A stretch of 64,000 nucleotides of DNA from Piezodorus guildinii (GCA_023052935.1 CM041292.1:87651169-87715168); one strand, 5' to 3'. Numbered from the stretch's first letter, positions 10,779 to 22,780 are shown. Numbers and translations are program-made. The notes: generated from the letters alone by a model not told the origin.

Positions 10779-11583
10779 TCTGGTGCGCGCATCACACGTC
10801 TTTTACTTACCTCCTTTGTGAAACTCAATTTAAGAATTTTTAAATACTTTCAGAGATAAAAATAAGTTGTTAAAGAATTTATTAAATTGAATTTCAATAG
10901 AAACATGTGTTTTATTAAATAATCCATTATATTTTTATCTACATATAATAGTTAGTTTCATCGGCTTTTCATCACTCTCCATTAACTTTTACAATTCCAT
11001 GTATTAAATAATATTTTTTCTAAAACCATTAGCTATCCAACGGTATATTATACATTTATATTACTGTTCTACTATATTTCAAAAACACTAAAATTGCATA
11101 AGAAAATATTTTTACACTTTTCTCCTTTAGTTGTTTATCGAAATCTCTCAACTTGCATATTTAGCTGTTATTTGTCAATGCTAACATAATGACGTGTCTA
11201 ACTTTTTGAAATTTTCTAAAGTACTTTAGAGGAAAACAATTTAAAATATCGTCCCTGTCAGACTATTTCAATCAGAATAAAACCTACATCATATTAAAGT
11301 CCATTAAATTTTACATTCACGTAGCAAGTTTTATCAAAATATTTAGAGCTGTTTTTGAGAAAATCGTAAAAAGATATAAAATGCATGGTATAAAGGTTCT
11401 TATAGTAAGCTGATTTTGATTTTGCGCTAGATTTACCACCTTCGGACACAAACACAGACAAACCCGCTCCCAGACCTTTTTGAGGGACTTGGTTATTTGG
11501 ACTCATTCTGATGAAAACTCGAATTCAAAAATTTTCACGATCGTAATACTTTGCCTACTTATATATATATATATATTATATAT
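10779..11583 (-). repeat. Rep-X copy 2 (nearly full length)
   Basis: Read on the minus strand this follows the order of the copy at 42285-43172. It begins next to a (TA)n tract near 11561-11583, with AAGTATTACGATCGTGAAAA. It continues through ATGCATTTTATATC-like sequence, ATTTAATGGACTTTAATATG and CTGATTGAAATAGTCTGACA. It ends with AGGTAAGTAAAAGACGTGTG and ACCAGA (complement of TCTGGT at 10778-10783). No open frame of note. Confidence 0.75.
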
Positions 11584-11586
11584 CAA

Positions 11587-12037
11587 ACGAATTCAATCCT
11601 TCCTATCCAAAGTCCTCAGAACCATAATATTCCATTTATTTTAGACGTTAGACCATCGAAATTCTCTAAATTCCATCAGAACCTTATCAATCACCCTAAC
11701 CCCCTAGCTCAATCCTTATCCAGCTCCACACATCCTTACCATCCCCCTAGAAGGTTGAAACGGTAGTGGCCTCGAGATCTCTTGTAACATGTATATTGGA
11801 GTTCTAGCATTGGCTAGATTCTCCACTCACGTGCTATATGCTTGAGGATTGTATATAGGTATGAGTGACTTTTGTATATATTTTTATTGATTTTGTTTTG
11901 TATAATATTTTTTTAAATTTTTTTTTGTATAAAATTTTCATTGATTTTTTTTTGTATAATATTTTTATTGATTTTGTTTTTGTTGACGATTTAAAATTTT
12001 CTCAATGAATCATTATTGGAATGAATGAATTAACAAT
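11587..12037 (+). mobile_element. LINE-B fragment: ORF2 3' tip and 3' UTR with a minisatellite
   Basis: A frame at 11587-11766 gives NIPFILDVRPSKFSKFHQN and ends HPYHPPRRLKR, the same end as the copy at 33555-33950 and close in plan to the LINE-A C-terminus. The 3' UTR holds about four tandem units of 26-28 bp (core GTATAATATTTTTATTG, about 11873-11982). The end is ggaatgaatgaatt, a tail style seen in some LINEs. Only the last few dozen codons survive. Confidence 0.75.
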
Positions 12038-12520
12038 ATCGGACGATCAGCTCGCAGCATGAGGGATATAGTATTGTTAGAGTAATTGAGTAGCCTACGC
12101 TTTGTTTGAGTAGCAGGTTTTTTTCATGAAAATTTGAGTCCAGTTTATTCAGATCTCGAGGTTTGGATGACTTCTAACTGGTACAATTGGATGTGTTTGA
12201 TGTTTCATAATTTAGCTGTCATCCTGAGCTCTGATGCCCTTAGGTCTAAACAGTTCCAGAATGATCTTGTTCAAATATACACGTAGTTCGTGTCAGGTGA
12301 AGAATGATGCGAAGTTTAGTTTAGTTCAGTATTCTGTAAGGTTTATTCATCTAGCAAGACCAAAGTGGTCTTAAGTATTCAATTCGAACGATGCTATGGG
12401 TTCTTTTATTGTTTTTTCATTTATATTATGTATGATATTTAATTGAAAATTATTACTTATTTTACACAAATCATGAAAATATATATGCTTTTGGGTAACA
12501 TTTTGTTAATGATTATTTAT
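12038..12520. other. Unassigned spacer
   Basis: Moderately AT-rich unique-looking sequence. No frame, box or repeat was recognised. Confidence 0.45.
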
Positions 12521-12541
12521 TTTTTTTTTTTCTAGGTGAGT
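12521..12541 (+). other. Recursive-splice-like site (acceptor fused to donor)
   Basis: A run of T is followed by TCTAG and immediately by GTGAGT. A strong acceptor abutting a good donor with no exon between is the signature of recursive-splice (ratchet) points in long insect introns. A second AG|GTATGT follows at about 12587. AT-rich DNA produces such matches by chance, so this is a hypothesis. Confidence 0.25.
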
Positions 12542-12628
12542 ACTCTTAATTATATCTACACTTATTGCTTTACGTTTATATACACAGGTATGTACCTTTT
12601 AGCCTTTTAACAATAAAAAAAAGAAATA

Positions 12629-12665
12629 TTATATATATATATATTATATATATATATATATATAA
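12629..12665. repeat. TA microsatellite
   Basis: An interrupted (TA)n tract, followed by a short TG-rich tail. Confidence 0.9.
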
Positions 12666-12946
12666 ATGTATATAATGTGTGTGTTTGTATGATAATCTAC
12701 TTTTTAGACTTATCAACAACTAATGAAATAGCTTTAGAACAAATTAAATAAATTTGTAAGGATATTATCATTAATTAACTGATTTTATTGTGATTCGCAC
12801 AAATCAATAGTGGAATTATGTAGGAAGGGATAATTACTTTTGCTTATTAAATAGTTTTTTATAATACACATTCCCCGAATTTTTCATCACATTATTTTAT
12901 TGTAGCTTTAGCATTCAGTTATACATCTGATGATGCGCGATTTCAG

Positions 12947-13039
12947 ACGACCAAACATTTTGCAATCATCGAATGCTTTAAGGAATGTTGTTTCGAAAGA
13001 ACATATCCTCAGTGGTAGCGATGTTGAATTTGATGACAG
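12947..13039 (+). CDS. Candidate internal exon, 93 nt, unknown gene
   Basis: The stretch is preceded by TTTCAG and followed by GACAG|GTAACA, so both splice borders fit the consensus. The pyrimidine tract before the acceptor is weak. In one frame it reads PNILQSSNALRNVVSKEHIL, then SGSDVEFDD, a polar composition unlike translated AT-rich spacer. The length is a multiple of three and enters and leaves in the same phase, so it could be skipped or included without a frame change. A stop directly follows the donor in this frame. I do not recognise the protein. It may be chance; a transcript would decide. Confidence 0.3.
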
Positions 13040-13454
13040 GTAACATCTGGCAGCCAGTCACTTGGCTTTCTCTTTGCCATAAAATATTACCTTGAGTCTA
13101 TGAAATCGTATCCACGTAGTATAAGAAACTTTTTTTTATAATTCATGTTTTAAATTGAAATTTCTTCATATTTGATTAATCTATGCGCATTTATAGTAAT
13201 CTTTGTTTAGTGATAACTTTCTAGATTTGATTTTTTTTAAACTTGATCATTTTCCTCGCCCAACACTTTATCCTGATAATAGTTCCTTGAATTCCACCGA
13301 ATTTAGAAAAAAAAATCTATTGATAACTGTTTTAAAACATTTTATTAATAATAAGAAAAGTAGTCAAGATTTTTAGCCTTTTTTGTGTATTAATTTTCTT
13401 AAATTAAAAGTAGTTAAATATATGCATTTTTTAATTTTTCACATTAAAAAACTC
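13040..13454. other. AT-rich spacer
   Basis: Nothing recognised. Confidence 0.5.
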
Positions 13455-13678
13455 TCACGCAAGACTGAAACGACAAGAAGCTGCTCGAAGATACCGATTA
13501 CTACAGCACTTACTTGACAAACGTTCAAAACTTCCAGTATATTACAAAAGACTCATTTACATCATCATGACTATTATCAGACCTATTTGGACATATGAAA
13601 TCGAGCTTTGGGGCTCTACTAAAGCATCTAATTCCTCCCGCATCCAGTCCTTACAATCAAAAATCCTTCGAAAATTCC
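13455..13678 (+). mobile_element. LINE-A fragment truncated at both ends
   Basis: This is very close at base level to 49539-49765 of the intact LINE-A (for example gaaatcgagctttggggctc). It covers the region from HTRLKRQE through ELWGSTK and stops abruptly inside SLQSKILRK. Loss of the 3' end is unusual for a reverse-transcribed LINE insertion. It implies a later deletion or a rearrangement after insertion. Confidence 0.85.
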
Positions 13679-13755
13679 TTTTATTAACTATTAAATAAAA
13701 ATATTCAAAAAATATTTGTGGTACATCGTTTCATTTACTTATGTGAGTCTTATCT

Positions 13756-14094
13756 ATGTCAAAGCAACTGTTTAGTGTTTATTATACTAAAGAAAGACGC
13801 AACTTTAAAAGCTGGAGACGAAGGACTAGACAGAGAGCCCCTGGAGACCTGGAATTGATTAGGTATCCCAGAGAGGCGGCATTCCTCGCAAGTCCTGCGG
13901 AATCCAGGTCCCATCTTAGGACTGGAAATATGAGGAGGTGCAAGAGGAAGGCCTTATTTGAACAGGACTCACCTAACGACCTGCCCTCGAAATCTGTCAC
14001 TGCTCCCGCTTCTTACAGCATTTCTGTCCTCTTTCAAACATCCATTATAGCATTTTTCCCTACCATTAGGCCATTCCATAAACAAATTAACTGA
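13756..14094 (+). other. Unrecognised 112-codon open frame in GC-richer DNA
   Basis: The first two thirds are GC-richer than the surroundings and encode a basic stretch (ERRNFKSWRRRTRQRAPGDL) followed by RRCKRKALFEQDSPNDLPSK. A CTTACAG acceptor-like end lies inside it near 14020. A 72-codon frame is open on the opposite strand across the same DNA, which weakens the case. I know no family like it. It could be an exon, an old repeat or chance. Confidence 0.2.
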
Positions 14095-14589
14095 CATATT
14101 TAATGGCAATGATACCTAAAGGTTGAGTTTGACAGGAAGGGCCAGATGTTCGGGATAGCTTTGCCTCTCACAGTTTCTAACACAATCCAATTGATACCGT
14201 TTAAAACCAACACCGAAACTTGACTATAACAAATTCTCTCTGACAGGTGTCTACTGGTTATTGACTGACATAGGTTTAAATGTGTAGAAAGTTTTGTTTT
14301 TAGTTTTGCTTTAAAGTTTTAAATATTACTTTTAGCCTCTGTATTGAATTTGTCCGTGTTTAGCTTGTATTAAATATTTAATCAGTCTTTAGCTTTATTT
14401 ATATAAGTAAAATATAAAAAAAATTAAGTTATTTTTTTGTTGTCTTCGATTTCCAACAGACATCTGTAAAAAAAAAAAATAAATAAATAAAAAAAAAAAA
14501 AAAGGCTTTTACTTTAATAAGGACTCTTTTTGCAACATATATGAAGAAAGATATGTGCAATATATGCAACATATGAGGAAAGATTCTTC
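14095..14589. other. Spacer with an A-rich tract
   Basis: An A-rich run with TAAATAAATAAA occupies about 14468-14504 and could be the tail of a retroposed copy whose body I cannot identify. Confidence 0.4.
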
Positions 14590-15165
14590 TTAACCCTTTT
14601 AGTGCCGGAGGACGATATATGGTCGTTTGCTACACTTCCCAAAAGTGCCAACGTCGATATATCGTCGGACGTGTAATAGCGCCTTATTCTTCCCATTGCG
14701 AGAAAACTTTATCTCTGAATAAATTTATAAATGATCAAATTTTATATACCTTGATTGTAAATGGTCATATTTCGTTGACAAAGAATTTGTAAACAGGTTT
14801 GGGTCTGACATTTTACACATTCTATACCGGAGTGTGCTGAGATACTGTTTACGCCAGACCGATAAGATGGACACTCGGCACCAGACACTCTTCTAGGTTC
14901 AAAGTCGAACTGTTTATGGCAGATAGAACTCAATTTTTGTATTATTTATAATTGTGCTATTCATTTTATTTTCAATTTATATTGGAGAATCATTGTCATT
15001 GCTTTATTCTCCATTTCGTCCCGAATAGGTGGCATTTTTAAGCATGTAAAAATAATTTGTAGTTTGGTTTTTATAAACATTTTTTCAAATCGTTGTATAT
15101 TTGTCAAATTCGGCCGGTTACCTTCGCATAGGCACTCGTTTTTTGGTCGGCACTAAAAGGGTTAA
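14590..15165. mobile_element. piggyBac-type MITE with TTAA duplications
   Basis: TTAA at 14590-14593 and at 15162-15165 flank a 568-bp element. It begins CCCTTTTAGTGCC (14594-14606) and ends in the perfect complement GGCACTAAAAGGG (15149-15161). TTAA target duplication with a CCC-start inverted repeat is diagnostic of the piggyBac superfamily. Near the left end are ACGATATATGG and GTCGATATATCGTCGGAC, a sub-terminal palindrome. There is no transposase frame; the 60-63 codon frames inside are too short. It would need a transposase from elsewhere. Confidence 0.9.
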
Positions 15166-15840
15166 GGTATCATGAAGTGTTCTGAGTTAGCGTTCTTCTT
15201 TTTTTGCTTGTCCAATATCCCTATTTATCGAAACTTGTTTCTGAAAACTATGAGGAAAAACTAACATAAATTCGTTATCTATATGAGGATCAATAAGTAG
15301 TTTTCACAAAAGCTGTACCCCGGTAGTCCAGATCGGTTTATTTGTAAGACGCTGATACGTAGTATGCTGACCATCACGTGACGAGGACCCATACAAGAAC
15401 AAGAACAGTAGGACTTCCCTGGCAGCCGTACTGACGGGATGATGGAATTATACCCCTCACTGACAATGGGTTGTAGGGAGGAGGCTTCCTGTCTTAGCAG
15501 TTGCATTAGTTACTGCCTCGGTAGGAGTAACATCCACTCCCTTTCATCCTCGCTGGATCAAAGATCACTAATAATGGAGTGACACTGTTGCAACTCGCAA
15601 GCCTTACCTGGAGGCTAACATTATATCCTGCTTGTTGCGAAACTTCCATCTGCGGTATTTAGCTTGGCTTATTCCCTATATGCACAGAGGCTATTGTATG
15701 CAAAGCGCTGACATAATTGTTTCCTAACGTTGATTAATGCTCGAGTGGTTGTCCGTGTGGTTAATAACGGGGCTTAATATACTCGTATTGTCATTATATG
15801 TGAAGGTAGTTCTTATTTTTAATTAGAGCACTTAATTTTT
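15166..15840. other. Spacer with GC-richer unrecognised part
   Basis: Roughly 15290-15760 is GC-richer than average. A 75-codon minus frame at 15279-15506 has no known motif. No transposon ends or tRNA boxes were found. Confidence 0.35.
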
Positions 15841-16245
15841 ACTTTCACTTACCTGTATATGAAATATATAGTAAGAGAAAGTATTGCGATCGTGAAAATT
15901 TTCGAATTCGGGTTTTCACCGTGTCCTGACCTGAGCCCGAATGACCAAATCTAAAAAAAGATTTGTGTGTGTGTCCATGTGTGGTAAGTCTAGTGCAAAA
16001 ACTAAAAGTTGTACAAAACTGAAATTTCATATTTAAGAGAACTATTCGTTCGAGCTTATGTTACAGCAACTTTTTCATCAAATATTTATACTATGCATTT
16101 TGGACCTTTTTACTATTTTCTCAAAAAACGGCTCAAACGATTTTGATTAAACTCGCTATATGGATGTAAAATTTAATAGACTTTAATAACATGTAGGTTT
16201 AATTCTGATTGAAATAGTCTGACAGAGCTTCAATGCCGATATTAT
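15841..16245 (+). repeat. Rep-X copy 3 (hairpin half)
   Basis: Starts with ACTTTCACTTACC, a short spacer and GGTAAG-like return strand (AGTAAGAGAAAGT), then ATTGCGATCGTGAAAATTTTC as in the other copies. It continues through ACGGCTCAAACGATTTTGA and TTCTGATTGAAATAGTCTGA, and breaks off near a (TA)n tract. The opposite end with ACCAGA is absent. Confidence 0.75.
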
Positions 16246-16272
16246 ATTACATAAGTGAAATACATGTGCTGC

Positions 16273-16277
<5 letters not shown>

Positions 16278-16325
<48 letters not shown>
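16278..16325. repeat. TA microsatellite
   Basis: Uninterrupted (TA)n, next to the truncated end of Rep-X copy 3. Confidence 0.95.
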
Positions 16326-16328
<3 letters not shown>

Positions 16329-16396
16329 AACTAATCACAAGCGACGATAAGATTATAATTAATTTTAAAAAATACTTTAAGTTAACATAGTAACAG

Positions 16397-16985
16397 GACT
16401 GACACTCGATCGAAGGATGACTTGGGGCTCACATGTCAAGATGAAAAGACAGACTCTCAACCACCGACTGAAAATACTATACTCTCTTTTTTCAAAATCA
16501 TTAAAATTAAAAATTAGACAGAAACTGAATACATACACATTACCTTCCTAAGCCAATATGGACTTACGCTTCACAGATTTTTGGTTCAGCAAAAAAGACT
16601 CACATACAAAAACTGCAATCATTTCAATCCAAAATTTTAAGACTCATAACGACAGCTCCTTGGTATGTAAACAACAGAACCCGACATACGGACTTACAGC
16701 AACTAACAGTTGACCAACATATACGAACACTCTATTCTCGTTTTCACATTAAACTTAAAGGACACGACAATAGACTGATTAGCGACATGTCAGTAGCTGA
16801 AATGCCCGTCAGAAGAAGGCTAAAACGAAGGTGGATGAGGGACCTCCTCAGCTAGATTAAAGCCTTGGAAGGGTGTTGCTGGGCACTTTACTTCCCCATG
16901 CCTATCATGTCTGATCTTACTTTTGTCCAACACATTTGCTGATTGTCGGGCATCTTCTGACAGGTGTAAATAAAGATTTAAAGAG
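16397..16985 (+). mobile_element. LINE-C fragment (Jockey-type ORF2 3' end and UTR)
   Basis: Broken frames give LTLDRRMTWGSHVKMKRQTL, then after shifts KPIWTYASQIFGSAKK, QSFQSKILRLITTAPWYVNN, and the end MPVRRRLKRRWMRDLL followed by a stop near 16855. The plan (LDRRMTW, PIWTYA, IQSFQSKILR, RRLKRRW) parallels LINE-A but the sequence is clearly different, so this is another family of the same clade. A 3' UTR of about 130 bp ends at TAAATAAAGATTTAAAGAGA. Confidence 0.8.
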
Positions 16986-18189
16986 AAAAAAAATATATAT
17001 TTTATGAAATTACTGTTATTAGTTGCAATGCCGTGTGTTGTGTGTATAGGCCAATAAATAAAAAGGACATGAAGGATGCGGTCCGTTACCTTGATGCTTC
17101 GTTTACTACACCACCAAACAACCTATATCATTAATTTCATTGTTGTTTGGTTGATTATTTTATGAGCTCTAACTAAATATTACTAGATTTTGTTTAAAAT
17201 TCGAGAATAAAAAAAAAAATCACACAAATAAAATTCAAATTATTTTTCTACAGCATATAATACAGCATACACAAAAAACGCTTCTAAAGACATTTGATTA
17301 ACATACGTTGTGTACTTACCTTAAAGTAAAAATTCAGGGAATATATTTTTTGTTTATACTTTTTTTAAAATACGAATTATATTTAGGTATGCTTACCATG
17401 TTATTTTATTTCTATTGGAAAAAATATTAATTATACGTAAAAGATTCTTTATTCCATGTAACAACCCTTGGACGCGCGGTAAGGTTTCTTACGATTCCAC
17501 GCTGCGATTTTCGATAACAGTTATCGGGCCGGGCCATCATTCCTCACACCAATTGAGACGTTGATTTCCAAAAGGTACTAAAGGACATTTTTTACGAAAT
17601 TGATTTTTTTACATATTTATATTCTCCTCATTTAGTTTTATCTAAATCTTAAATTTGATTGTATCTAATGAACACTCATGTCCTTTAATAACGTGATTTA
17701 GAAATGCTATTAATTTCTTAAGATACTAATTACACATTTAGTTTCATTCTAAATCATAACAGAACATTTCATTTCATAACTTTTATATGGTTTTATTAAT
17801 ATAGTAAAGAAATAATTTTAGATTTTAATGCGAAATGAATCAAATTAGCTGTTTTAATAATATAGTAATGAGAGATTTTCGCGCTTCCTGTAAAATTACC
17901 CAGAATGGATATAGTACCTTTTGGAAATCAACGCCTCAATTTTTGGGAGTGACCACACCAGTTGCGCTGACACTCCTCACATACCCCGAGGATGTGAGTG
18001 GATCACTATTCAATTGTATGCTTAAATTAATAATTAAGTGAATTCGGTTAATCAGAACAATAACTTCAATAATATAATAGTTTAAATGACAGCATATGGA
18101 AAATATTATTTCAATAATATTGAAAATTATTTTGAACTTGAGAAATATTAGAAAAAATATATATAATTGCGATTGCCATTATTTTCCTA
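16986..18189. other. Spacer
   Basis: AT-rich, with a GC-richer patch around 17470-17560 (CGGGCCGGGCCATC). No supported feature. Confidence 0.5.
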
Positions 18190-18610
18190 TTTAATGTAAT
18201 TGTGGTTTTGATCTCCAATTACTTGTACAACCAAGTAATTGCAATAACCAATTACAATTTTATGTCATTTTAATTCCTCTTAACTTCTAGAATTCCAAGT
18301 GACTTTTATGCAGTTTAAAATTAATTTGATCATCTAAATTGGCGATTTTAATCATTTAATGGTGATAATCAGTATTAATTGTCAATTATAACTGATGGAA
18401 ATGGATTCTAAATAGATTAAAAATGTTATTGTAGTTGTAATTATATATTATCAAGGAATAGTAGTAATTTTAATTATTCTGCATTAAGAAGTAATTATCA
18501 TGACAATTAAGTAGTCTCTGAAATATATTGCAATTAAGGGGCTAGATTATGAATACAATAGCTGTGAGGAGTTATTTCGATTACCTTACACGGCCAGAGT
18601 AATTGTAATT
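18190..18610. promoter_or_regulatory. Cluster of TAATTG/CAATTA words
   Basis: Many homeodomain-core words occur close together, including CCAATTACTTG, CAAGTAATTGCAATAACCAA, GTCAATTATAAC, ACAATTAAG and GTAATTGTAATTGAG. CAAGTAATTG is NK2-like. High AT content raises the chance count, so a regulatory role is only a possibility. Confidence 0.2.
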
Positions 18611-19668
18611 GAGTTTTAGCCGATTTTTTCTCTTTGATACTTTTAAGTCGTCTTAGCGATTTAAAATTAAAGGCTCTTCTAATTGGAGATGTGACGGAAT
18701 AGTCCAGAAATTAATTACTACCCTAAATTCCCTCTTGTTATAATACTCTGATAGTACTTATAATCTGAACCATTAAAATTAATTTGTGCTTCATGGTCGT
18801 CTATAGTCTCTTGTTGGTTTGTTGTTCTCTTAAGACGTTGCCCAAGAGGACACTCCTCTACCTTCCGTCAGAATGTCAGGACTCAAGAGGGTGTTAAACA
18901 AAAATATGTACGTGTTTGTTAGCTTGAGGAAACAGTGTTAGCTCGGAGAGACTCTTGACCTTCTTAAACTATGGCGTAAAATTGTTTTGGGAACCAAAAG
19001 GACTTTTCAATTTAAAAAAAAACTAAGTTGAGTTAAGTACTTCATGTATATCGAATATAGAGTTAATTGCTGAATTACAGGTTTTCACCGTTTAAAGTTT
19101 CTTTTAACATCTCTATATATTTAAAATGGTGTCTCGATTATTAGTGTTCGCTAACACCTTTAAAACCACGCTAGGATTTTTTTCTGGTCATTCGGGCATT
19201 CTTTCCAGAAGGTTCATAAGTACAATAGTACATTGTAATTGAATTTTTCTTTACATAGGCAAATTAAAATTTCTTTATTCGAGGCATCAAGATTTTTTTT
19301 TTAAAATATGATTAATAATTTGTACTTCCAATTTATTCCTTTAAAACAAAAATTGCATAACAAATTATTTCAAATACTTGTATATCTATGGTTCGATAAT
19401 GGTCTATTATGTTTCTAGGGCTCCGCTTATATATTGATAACTCGTTATGATGAAACTGTTACTTAAAGCAATATCATTTTTATAATAATAGGTTTATTGA
19501 TATCAGTATTGACAAAAGCCTATTCCATAGGGAGGAATTTAAAAGAAGCAAAAAAATTACTATATTGTAGAGCAGCAAATATTCTAAAGAAAGAAAAAAA
19601 ACACAAATAACTATATAAAATCCCAACAGGAAAACAGAGCCATTGAAAAAAATACGCTAAGGAAAACA
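18611..19668. other. AT-rich spacer
   Basis: No supported feature. Confidence 0.5.
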
Positions 19669-19997
19669 CAAAACTAAATATTCTTTAAAACGTTTTTCAA
19701 GCTATTTCGAAAAACATCAAGGACTTACCGGCTGCAGACTTTAAATTCACAACCTAGATGTTATCATTTTTATTTATAAATAAAAATATATTTTGATTTG
19801 TTAATAAAGGGTCCTCGTAGTAGCAGTTACATCATATAGTAACGGTTATTGATATAACCGGTGGCATGGAAAGAGAACAGACCCTTAATTAATTTTAACG
19901 AAAATGAATTTCAAGAGAATCTTTTGTAAAAATAAAGTGATGCAAAGACCCGGAATTCCATGAGTTTGATGGGGTTTAATTTTCCATAAAATAAGAT
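19669..19997 (+). repeat. 329-bp direct duplication, copy 1
   Basis: Nearly identical to 20785-21113 in the same orientation. Both include GACTTACCGGCTGCAGAC, TCCTCGTAGTAGCAG and GATATAACCGGTGGC with only scattered differences. There are no terminal repeats or coding frames. The close spacing suggests a local segmental duplication or two recent insertions of one repeat. Confidence 0.9.
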
Positions 19998-20784
19998 TTC
20001 GACGGTGACAATATGACAATGTGTAACATTTAATGATGTGGTTTCAGACCAGAGCACTTAATGTTTGACCACTAGCTTAGAGGAGAATCAGAGGGGGCTT
20101 GAGGCTTCCTCCATGTTATTCGACTTAATAAAAATCATTTAATTATATGAGAAAAACATTAGTAAAAGAAAAAAAAGGTGCCGGGGACTAAGAAAATATA
20201 AAAAAAAAAGCTCTCCATTAATTTAAAAACTTAATGTTCCCATCCTCCCGATTATTTTAAAACTACTCTTATTCCGTAATGTTGTCATCTAAAGCGTACA
20301 TAAAGCTATTCCTTTAATAACTGGCAGTAATGACAAACTTTTCACAATGACACCTAAGTCAATCAAAGAAGTTGTTAAATTTCAAAGCCGTGAACAAATT
20401 TCATCTATGTTTCACTTTTAAATAAACAATACAATATTAATCCTGAACCAACTTTGATTTATTCACCAATTTTTTCGAACATGATTAAATATAATTATGA
20501 ATAGACTATATAATCTAAAATATAAAAATCTAGTGCCATGTTGTTTGTGATTGCATTTCTTTTAAACGGCTCGACTGATCTTTCTGAAATTTTATATGTA
20601 TATTTCGTAGGTTGGATAATAGGTCCTGAAGTACATTTTATACGGCTAGGTGATTATGGTGTCTCTACTCATAATTTTTGAAAATATATTTTTGTATTTT
20701 TTATTATTTGGCGTAAAAAAATACCAACAACTTCAAATGATCATCCCCACCCTCTTTCCTCACCCTCACATTTTTTAATAAACT

Positions 20785-21113
20785 CAAAACTAAATATTCT
20801 TTAAAACGTTTTTCAAGCTATTTTGAAAAACATCAAGGACTTACCGGCTGCAGACTTTAAATTCTCAACCTAGATGTTATCATTTTTATTTATAAATAAA
20901 ATATATTTTGATTTGTTAATAAAAGATCCTCGTAGTAGCAGTTTGATGATATAGTAACGGTTATTGATATAACCGGTGGCCTGGAAAGAGAACAGACCCT
21001 TAATTAATTTTAACGAAAAAGAATTTCAAGAGAAATCTTGTATAAAAATAAAGTGATGCAAAGGCCCGGAATTCCATGAGTTTGATGGGGTTTAATTTTC
21101 CATAAAATAAGAT
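20785..21113 (+). repeat. 329-bp direct duplication, copy 2
   Basis: Partner of 19669-19997. It is itself bracketed by a shorter repeated block: CACCCTCTTTCCTCACCCTC appears just before it (about 20748) and just after it (about 21132). This hints that a unit running from about 20740 was copied. Confidence 0.9.
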
Positions 21114-21172
21114 GATGATGAAGGGATGATCACCCTCTTTCCTCACCCTCGCATTTTTTAATAACAATTTTA

Positions 21173-22780
21173 CTATTTTTGTATGAAAAGTATGCAAATA
21201 ATTTAACCGTCGTTCGTATTTTCAACGAAATTATTTATGTTTTGAATGACTGATGTCGCCACGTCCGCATCGCCATACTTTTATCCACAGATAAGCAAAT
21301 CATTAATGGGAAGCATTTCAATATTTTGATCGTTCATCCTGCATTTGTTATTTATCACAACGCTGTGCCTTCAAAATTTTGTAAGATTTATTTTATGAGC
21401 ACATAAGGAAAAAAAAACTATGTCTTGCTCATCAGCACGGATCTGGATTCAAACCTGTTCCGTTTAGAACCCATCAAAATCTAAATATTAAATAAAATAA
21501 AGTTAAAATTTTTAACTCTTAAGGTATTCAACAATGAATATGACCGTTACATTAATAAAATAAATTGAATTGAGAAAATGGATAGTTGGTGTTTTTATCG
21601 ACTGTGATCGTTTTCAATGCTCAATTCCTCTTTCTGTCATAAAGGATCCCCAAACACTTATAATACATTAGTTATTTGTTATTGTTATTGTTAATGTATA
21701 TGTTATTTAACAAAAACAATTTCAATAGAAATAATATTTATAGTAAAACAACATATGCAGAGTCAGTTAGTATAAACCATATTTTCCTACTAATAGTAAA
21801 GTTTGTTTCGATGAAATAATAATCGCAAAACGATAAATTCGATATCAGTCAAACAGAGCTTTATTAAAAACCACATTCAAAATGTACCCGTGTGAAGTAG
21901 AGGCGAACCACTGATATGATATATAAAATTATTATTATAAATAAAAACTTCTTATTAATAAATTAAACCCATTAAAATTAGTCTAATTTGAATATTTCTT
22001 TTTTCAGCACTAACTTTTCCTGCTACTAATTCCAGATCCATTATACATTCACCGTTGATAATAATATTTTTTTAATTTATGAATATTGTTTGAATAGCTT
22101 AAGGCATAATCTTGATACTTCCATTTTAGATTGAAACCGGCACAAATAGCATGCGGGTTGATTTGTATTAATAAAAGATGTAAGGAATATGTTTAGGAGA
22201 ATCAATATATTGTAGCAAACTGATTAGGTTAAATGAAGCAGTTTAATTGAATAAATAAAAATTTTAACTGATTAGGAATAATTAAATTTATTTTCATAAA
22301 ACTGTTATAAAATTTATATGACAGAAAGCTTTTAGTTTGACTGGTTAGTCTTCGGCCTGGCTCCTCTTTAGCTATGCGAGCCTGAAAACGTATCTTGTGT
22401 TTATAGGTTCATGTTTTCAGATGGCCTTTTGAATATAGATTTTATATATTTTGTTTCACTAATGATAGTTTAATTTATTCAGTGCCATGAAATGTTATTG
22501 GACTGTCACAAAGAAATCAAATAAATTTTTATTGCGTCCTATACTGATCTATCGCTGATTTATTAACTGAGAGTTAGTGTCAACAATAATAAAAAGAAAC
22601 ATGTTGGTTTTATTTGAAGGTGAAAGATCTGTAATAAAAATACTGATGAGGTCAATATATTAATATAACCACTTACATTTGAAAAATTACAAATTGTTGG
22701 CAATTTAAAATCGTTTAATACAAGCTTTGTATTTTTTTTTTATTATCTCATTAAAACATGTAAAAAGCACATTCTATTTT
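21173..22780. other. AT-rich spacer
   Basis: No supported feature. Frames here are short and low-complexity. Confidence 0.5.
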
